This document shows positions 42,595 to 47,682 of a stretch of 47,682 nucleotides of DNA, piece after piece (the stretch's first letter is position 1; every line of letters begins with the position of its first letter). The notes under the pieces are model-generated. The model saw nothing but the letters and a program-made list of their open reading frames with translations, was not told where the DNA came from and ran no database searches. Where the stretch lies: positions 1-47,682 of the forward strand of contig CAIJYT010000169.1 of the NCBI GenBank assembly GCA_903824935.1. Reading direction: 5' to 3'. This DNA is from an uncultured Bacteroidales bacterium. Its GTDB lineage: Bacteria > Bacteroidota > Bacteroidia > Bacteroidales > FEN-979. The translations under genes were made by a program, and so were the position numbers.

Positions 42595-42631
42595 AAAGAG
42601 GCTGTCCCGGGTTTAGCAGGACAGCCTCTTT
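42595..42631 (-). terminator. Intrinsic terminator
   Basis: A perfect 13-base-pair stem (42595-42607, 42619-42631) with an 11-base loop, after the 1302-residue protein gene. A smaller inverted repeat, CTGATC/GATCAG, precedes it near 42643. Confidence 0.88.
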
Positions 42632-42675
42632 AGGTTATTGAACTGATCACAGAGGATCAGAACAGTATGATCATA

Positions 42676-45600
42676 CTAGCGGTTGACGATGATCTTCCTT
42701 ACGACTTTGTTTTCGCCGTTGCGGATGACCATGGTATAAACGCCTGCTGCCACCGGGCGAAGGTCGATCTTAAGTTCTTTCTGGCCATTCACCAGTACAT
42801 TCTGCCTGCTGTAAACATTCACACCTATATTATTAGAGATGCTGATGTCGTAAGTTGCAGCTGCCGGTGCATTCATGATCAGTTTGAACTGTCCGTCGTT
42901 AGGAACGGGATAAACCACGAAGTTGCTTTCCGATGGGTCGTTCACACCTGTAACAGTAATATAGATGTGGTTTGAAGTATCCGATTCGCAGCCGTTGGTC
43001 ACGATCTCGTCCCAATAAGTACCTGTATAATGTGCCACGAAAGTCTGGCCTGTTCCTGTAGTTACAGGTGCGCCTTCATAGAACCACTGGTTGTTATTGG
43101 CAATGCTGCTGTAAAGGGTATCCCCGTGATTTGTGATCTGGGGGGCATCGGGCATAGGATAAACAGTTACTGCGAACGAAGGCGAAACCGTGCCGGTTCC
43201 GCAGGAGTTCACCCCTGATACCGTGATATTGCCCGAAAGAGCTCCCACTGCATAATCAACCATGATGTTCGGGGTGTTGTTGCCCGAGGAGATGGTTGCA
43301 CCGGTTGGCAGTGTCCAGTTATATCCTGTGGCACTTGCAATAGGCGCTACTGAATAAGGAACAGACATTGAGCCTGCGCAAACTGCATTGTCACCCGAAA
43401 CGCTGCCTGCTGCAGCGGGGATCTGGGTAACTGTAACGGTGTAAGCAGCTGAAACAGGGCCATTGCCGCAGATACTGTTGCCATACACTGTAAAGTCGCC
43501 CGTCACTGCATTGGCTGCAAAGTTCACCGTGATGGAATTGGTGCCTGAACCTGATGCGATAGTCACACCTGCAGGTACATTCCATACATAGGATACTGCA
43601 TTGGTAACCGGAGGAACTGAATAGGTGATACCCTGGCTGCCGACGCAAACAGGAGTAGGTCCTGAAATAGCGCCCGGGGTTCCCGGTATACCGTTAACAT
43701 TCACGTTGAATACCGTTGCTGCGGGAGCTGAACATCCCGATCCGTTATTATAATTAACGGCTACCCACTGTGCTCCGGGTGTATTCCACTGTATCTCCAC
43801 ATCGAATGTTCCCTGGCCGCCGGTAATCAGACCGCCTGAGGAAACAGTCCATACGTAGGCTGTCTTTCCCGACTGGGTAAGATAATCATAATAGCCTGAG
43901 TTGACGCAGAGGTTGTTGCTTCCGGTGATGGTAGGAACCGGTGCTGCATTCACCGTTACGGGTAAAGTACCCTGTGCGGCTGCAGTACATCCTGTTGCGG
44001 GGTTGGTATAGATAACTCCGACCGTCTTTGCTCCGGCGGTTGGCCAGTTTATCGTTACGATGCCCGGGTTGCCTGTAGGAGTGACAGTTCCGTCGCCGGC
44101 AGTCCAGGTATAGCCCGTCATGCCGCTCTGTGAGGTATAGTTATTATTTGTTGACTGGCATACCGGTGAAGCTCCTGTAACAGTAGGAACAGGTAAGGGA
44201 TTCACAGCTACTGCCATAGTTGTTGAAGGGCTGTTGGCCCCGCAGTTGCTTGATGCATACACTGAGATTGTTCCCGGAACTGCTGCACCGGAAACACTAA
44301 CCGTTACCACGTTTGAATTCGGGAAGGTAGTGATGGTGAAACCGGCAGGGAAGGTCCAGTTATAAATAAATCCGTAAGGAACCTGGGGTACCGAATAGGT
44401 ATATCCGCCGGTGCTCTGGCAGACCGCGGCAGGACCAGTAATTGATCCCGGAGTCGGGGGAACAACGCAGGTGGTGAAGAAAGTCTGGTCGGTGCCGTAT
44501 ACGGTACCGGCGACATTCACGCCTTTTGCCCTGAAATGGTAGGTTGTATTGATAACCAGGGAGCCCAGGGTGGAGTTGAAGTTCGTTGCAAGGTTACCTG
44601 TTACTGTGCCCGGAGTTGCGGCAGCAACTTGTCCGTAAGCAATGGAAGTACCATATTCAAAAGACACCGTGGTGTTGGCGTTGAAAGCGGTTGCAGTGCC
44701 GTTAAGGGTTGCAAACGTGGGGCCTACGAGGGTGGCTGCATTGGTTACGACTGTGGGAGGAATTGCGACCGTTGTGAACTGCATGGTATTGCCTGTGGTG
44801 ACTCCGTCGGCATTGGTTGAAACAGCCCTGAAGTTATAGGTGGTGTTGGGCTGAAGCCCTGTGATGCCGGCCGAAACGGGGACCAGCTGTGTGGTCACGT
44901 TGCCTGCAACTGCGACAGAGCTGCTGAAAGAAAGGTCAGTACTGTACTGGAATGCCGTGGTGGTGGTCTGTGTATTTGCACTGACGGTTGCATTGAGGGT
45001 TGCTGTTGTGCTGGTAACTGCTGTTGCGGCTGTGGTGACAACCGTGGGGGCCCTCTGGATGATGGCTTCTATACCATATTTATATGCAGCGGCATCTGCG
45101 CCGGGTGCTCCTCCGGTAATTGCAGTGGTAAAAAATGTATTTCCTCTTGGGTTGACTTCAGAGAAAATTCCCAGGGGATAATACTGGGCAGTGCCTGCTG
45201 TCATGGCCATGCCGATATAGTAGTCGGTGTTGGTCAAAGATACCGGTGCAGGGAAAGCAAAATATTTATTGGTGGTCATATCTCCTGCAAGGATGGTGTA
45301 ATTAGGTGACGATGCAAGAATGGTGCCTGCATTATCCAGTAAGACCGCGTATATGGTATTGCCAGGGTTTGTTGCATAGTTTGCTATGACAATATTGGCT
45401 CCCTTGATAGAGCCTGTCCCATTCATATGATATTTTGCTGCAAAAATACCGGCTCCGGGGTAAGTGAAGCCGTAACCCACCTGGCCGCTTGCAGTATTAT
45501 AATTATATGAGTACCTGTTACAGTTAACCTCGCCCGAAATTGTCAGGGTGTTGTTGGCTGTATAAGTCTCACCCGCAATAACAGAAGTTGAAGCGGTGAT

Positions 45601-46584
45601 GTTCACATTTTCCTCGAGGGTGGGTGAGATCCCTGCAAAGCTGACTACGCTTGCAGCTCCGGCTGCCAGCGCTGTCACAGGCTGTGTGGATGTGTACCTG
45701 GTGGTGTTGGTGGCAACATCCTTGATAGTCAAAGTAAGGTTGAAGGAAGAAGCTGAAGCCGATACATTGGAAACCCTCACGCCTATGGTGCCGGGATTGT
45801 TGTATGGGGTGGGCATTCTTTCGGTTGAGTAAATGTTGGTTACTGCAATAATATCGGTAAGGGTATTATTGGTGAATGTCATGGCCGGACGGAAAGCAGT
45901 AAGAGCGAGGGCCGTGCCCTGGGAAACTGCACTCTGGTAGCCGTAGCAAAGGCTTGCCTGGTTGGTATTGCAATAGGCAACGAGAGCTGTTGTTCCTGCA
46001 ACCATTGTAGGATTGGAGAATTCCCATGCAACATAAACACCTCCGCCTGTATAAGTAAAGGTGGATCCACCTACGAAGGGGATGGAATAAGCTCCGACTG
46101 CAATCGGGATGGTGAACGTGGGGTTGTTGCATACCTGTGTAAAGCCTGCTGTTGTCCAGGTGCTTCCAAGGGTATAAGTAACATCATTGGTATTCATTAA
46201 ATAGATGTTCAAAGTACCTGTTTGTGTTCCAACACCTGCCGTAGCAATCAGGAAGCCGAGGGCATCGATGGTATACCCGCCCGGGTAACCAGCAGCAGCC
46301 ATTTCAGATGGAAGGACAAGCAGTTCTTCCCTTTCAAAATAGACACCTGCATTTCGCGGAATCCTGCTGTTGCCGGATGTGCTGCCCACATTTGGTAAAA
46401 CCCATTGGGTCATGGTGTTTGGCACTGGATTCGGATTAACCTGGATCTGGCCGGTCGACATATTCGGCACCGGCGGGTTGCCGGAACCCATATCATTCAG
46501 GCTGCTGGTTGATACTGTTGTAGTTTGCCCGAAACTGTAAACTGCAAGGATCAGGGCAAATACCAGAGTAAGGATTTTTTTCAT
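42676..46584 (-). CDS. Large T9SS-exported protein with FnIII and PKD-like repeats
   Basis: A 1302-residue secreted protein. Signal peptide about 1-20 (AVYSFGQ). A beta-rich N-terminal region (about 60-260) contains GGYTIDALGFLIATAG. A central region (to about 505) holds GEVNCNRYSYNYNTASGQ. Two FnIII-like units follow (about 510-700; TTATLNATVS, NTTYNFRAVSTNADG). About five PKD-like repeats (about 715-1140) share the pattern 'GPxxVCxGxxGxxYSVPxVxxAxxYxWxxPxG'. Then come an ITNHGDTLYSS unit and a C-terminal sorting domain (VYPVPNDGQFKL to KIIVNR). It is probably surface-anchored or released. It is a tandem paralogue of the truncated gene at 46824. Confidence 0.9.
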   Translation of the reverse strand: MKKILTLVFALILAVYSFGQTTTVSTSSLNDMGSGNPPVPNMSTGQIQVNPNPVPNTMTQWVLPNVGSTSGNSRIPRNAGVYFEREELLVLPSEMAAAGYPGGYTIDALGFLIATAGVGTQTGTLNIYLMNTNDVTYTLGSTWTTAGFTQVCNNPTFTIPIAVGAYSIPFVGGSTFTYTGGGVYVAWEFSNPTMVAGTTALVAYCNTNQASLCYGYQSAVSQGTALALTAFRPAMTFTNNTLTDIIAVTNIYSTERMPTPYNNPGTIGVRVSNVSASASSFNLTLTIKDVATNTTRYTSTQPVTALAAGAASVVSFAGISPTLEENVNITASTSVIAGETYTANNTLTISGEVNCNRYSYNYNTASGQVGYGFTYPGAGIFAAKYHMNGTGSIKGANIVIANYATNPGNTIYAVLLDNAGTILASSPNYTILAGDMTTNKYFAFPAPVSLTNTDYYIGMAMTAGTAQYYPLGIFSEVNPRGNTFFTTAITGGAPGADAAAYKYGIEAIIQRAPTVVTTAATAVTSTTATLNATVSANTQTTTTAFQYSTDLSFSSSVAVAGNVTTQLVPVSAGITGLQPNTTYNFRAVSTNADGVTTGNTMQFTTVAIPPTVVTNAATLVGPTFATLNGTATAFNANTTVSFEYGTSIAYGQVAAATPGTVTGNLATNFNSTLGSLVINTTYHFRAKGVNVAGTVYGTDQTFFTTCVVPPTPGSITGPAAVCQSTGGYTYSVPQVPYGFIYNWTFPAGFTITTFPNSNVVTVSVSGAAVPGTISVYASSNCGANSPSTTMAVAVNPLPVPTVTGASPVCQSTNNNYTSQSGMTGYTWTAGDGTVTPTGNPGIVTINWPTAGAKTVGVIYTNPATGCTAAAQGTLPVTVNAAPVPTITGSNNLCVNSGYYDYLTQSGKTAYVWTVSSGGLITGGQGTFDVEIQWNTPGAQWVAVNYNNGSGCSAPAATVFNVNVNGIPGTPGAISGPTPVCVGSQGITYSVPPVTNAVSYVWNVPAGVTIASGSGTNSITVNFAANAVTGDFTVYGNSICGNGPVSAAYTVTVTQIPAAAGSVSGDNAVCAGSMSVPYSVAPIASATGYNWTLPTGATISSGNNTPNIMVDYAVGALSGNITVSGVNSCGTGTVSPSFAVTVYPMPDAPQITNHGDTLYSSIANNNQWFYEGAPVTTGTGQTFVAHYTGTYWDEIVTNGCESDTSNHIYITVTGVNDPSESNFVVYPVPNDGQFKLIMNAPAAATYDISISNNIGVNVYSRQNVLVNGQKELKIDLRPVAAGVYTMVIRNGENKVVRKIIVNR
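43372..43534 (-). repeat. Near-identical block shared with the upstream paralogue (copy 1)
   Basis: 163 bases match 47520-47682 with two mismatches (43388 and 43415), while flanking coding sequence is clearly diverged. The match runs to the window edge. It encodes the junction of two PKD-like repeats. Confidence 0.92.
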
Positions 46585-46689
46585 AAGGATTGTTTTTTGG
46601 TTATCTGAAAAAAATATTGGTTTATATGTATTGATGGTTAATTACTAACAATCTCTGTCATACGATGTGCAGGAAAAAAAGTTTCGTAA

Positions 46690-46697
46690 CAAAATTA
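46690..46697 (-). promoter_or_regulatory. Possible -7 promoter element for the 1302-residue protein
   Basis: It reads TAATTTTG on the minus strand, 105 bases before the ATG, in an A+T-rich stretch, so chance is a real alternative. Confidence 0.35.
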
Positions 46698-46746
46698 CAA
46701 ATAATTATAATTAAAACATTAAAGACGTATTTTGATTTTATAAGCA

Positions 46747-46779
46747 AAGGGCCGGACTGCTGACTGCAGTCCGGCCCTT
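46747..46779 (-). terminator. Intrinsic terminator of the truncated T9SS gene
   Basis: A perfect 14-base-pair stem (46747-46760, 46766-46779) with loop TGACT. The T-run after it is weak (TTTGCTTATA). Confidence 0.8.
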
Positions 46780-46823
46780 GAATTTATCATACTGATCCCC
46801 GCGGATCTGTATGTATTGGAATA

Positions 46824-47682
46824 CTAGCGGTTAACCACGATCTTCCTTACGACTTTGCTTTCGCCGTTGCGGATGACCATAGTATAAATACCTGCAGAAA
46901 CAGGGCGAAGGTCGATGTTAAGATCGGTAGGTCCGTTCACGATGACATTCTGTTTGGTATAAATGTTCACCCCTATGCTGTTTGAGATGATGACATCGAA
47001 AGATTCAGCCCTGGGTGAATTCATCTGTAACTTGAACTGACCGTCATTTGGAACAGGATATACCACGAAGCTGGCTGCCTTTGCATCGTTTACACCGGTT
47101 ACAACGATATAAATGTTGTTGGATGTATCAGATTCACAACCGTTGGTGATAACTTCGTCCCAGTACCAGCCGGTATAGTGGGCTACAAAGGTCCTGCCGT
47201 TGGCATTTGAGATTGGCGCTCCGTTGTAGAACCACTGGTTGCCTGTTGATGCACTGCTGTATAAAGTGTCGCCATGATTGGTAATGGTAGGTGTTGACGG
47301 TTTGGGATTCACTACCACATGGAGGGCAGCTGATGCTGCTCCGCTTCCGCAGGAATTGGTTCCATAAACGGTGATGTCACCCGATACTGCGCCATTTGCA
47401 AAATCAACGAAGATGTTCGGGGTGTTGTCACCTGAAGAAATGCTTGCACCTGCCGGTAATGACCATGCATAACCGGTTGCATTGGTTATAGGTGCAACCG
47501 AATAAGGAACAGAGGTGGCGCCTGCGCAAACTGCAATGTCACCCGAAACGCTGCCTGCTGCAACGGGGATCTGGGTAACTGTAACGGTGTAAGCAGCTGA
47601 AACAGGGCCATTGCCGCAGATACTGTTGCCATACACTGTAAAGTCGCCCGTCACTGCATTGGCTGCAAAGTTCACCGTGATG
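46824..47682 (-). CDS. T9SS-exported PKD-repeat protein, tandem paralogue, 5'-truncated by window edge
   Basis: At least 286 C-terminal residues; the frame is open through the right edge. It carries the last PKD-like repeats (VCAGATSVPYSVAPI), the ITNHGDTLYSS unit with NQWFYNGAP and FVAHYTGWYWDEVITNGCES, and the C-terminal sorting domain (VYPVPNDGQFKL to KIVVNR). It aligns to the end of the 1302-residue protein with a constant offset of 4148 bases and no net insertion or deletion, so the genes arose by tandem duplication of a unit of about that size. The C-terminal nine residues match at eight positions. Confidence 0.9.
   Translation of the reverse strand, partial: ITVNFAANAVTGDFTVYGNSICGNGPVSAAYTVTVTQIPVAAGSVSGDIAVCAGATSVPYSVAPITNATGYAWSLPAGASISSGDNTPNIFVDFANGAVSGDITVYGTNSCGSGAASAALHVVVNPKPSTPTITNHGDTLYSSASTGNQWFYNGAPISNANGRTFVAHYTGWYWDEVITNGCESDTSNNIYIVVTGVNDAKAASFVVYPVPNDGQFKLQMNSPRAESFDVIISNSIGVNIYTKQNVIVNGPTDLNIDLRPVSAGIYTMVIRNGESKVVRKIVVNR
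47520..47682 (-). repeat. Near-identical block shared with the downstream paralogue (copy 2)
   Basis: Partner of 43372-43534; it reaches the window edge, so its full length is unknown. The left boundary is sharp. Confidence 0.92.

Overview
The window looks like a chromosomal segment of a Bacteroidota bacterium, probably near the Bacteroidales. Four signs point there. Several genes are preceded by the Bacteroidetes -7 element TAnnTTTG, sometimes with TTTG or TTG about 20 bases upstream. Shine-Dalgarno sequences are hard to find. Secreted proteins end in type IX secretion (T9SS) C-terminal sorting domains (YPNP/YPVP blocks). Lipoproteins and a TonB of the Bacteroidetes kind are present. The finer placement is inference.

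Region 1 (1-14.5 kb) is mainly housekeeping: a truncated M19 dipeptidase and pdxJ (minus); dtd, an orphan hybrid histidine kinase with two receivers, and a small Lys/Pro/Ala-rich secreted protein (plus); the operon der-hslR-tonB (minus); era (minus); an initiator tRNA-fMet with its own consensus promoter and terminator; a T9SS-exported YCF48-like protein; an rRNA methyltransferase / class V PLP enzyme / unknown-protein operon; and a coiled-coil lipoprotein.

Region 2 (14.5-32.2 kb) is central metabolism and envelope biogenesis: a MORN-repeat lipoprotein, then the likely operon fbp-mfd-GT2-pyrC (minus), divergent from an aspartate kinase; a phosphofructokinase with pyrophosphate-type active-site residues; a 2-hydroxyacid dehydrogenase; an MMPL/RND exporter; rfbA; a polyprenyl diphosphate synthase; and an ABC-F ATPase.

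Region 3 (32.2-47.7 kb) is a cluster of four very large T9SS-exported proteins on the minus strand, two pairs of paralogues, interrupted only by a small lipoprotein gene on the plus strand. The last pair is a tandem duplication with a nearly identical DNA block embedded in diverged sequence.

I found no clear defence island, prophage, IS element or CRISPR array. The most unusual content is the repeat layer. A colinear 110-base intergenic repeat element occurs in opposite orientation near 7.6 and 25.5 kb. Arrays of 7- or 8-base units begin at stop codons or lie between promoters. Related 7-base cassettes are inserted in frame in mfd and in the rRNA methyltransferase gene. A second theme is promoters so close to start codons that some mRNAs should be leaderless or nearly so.
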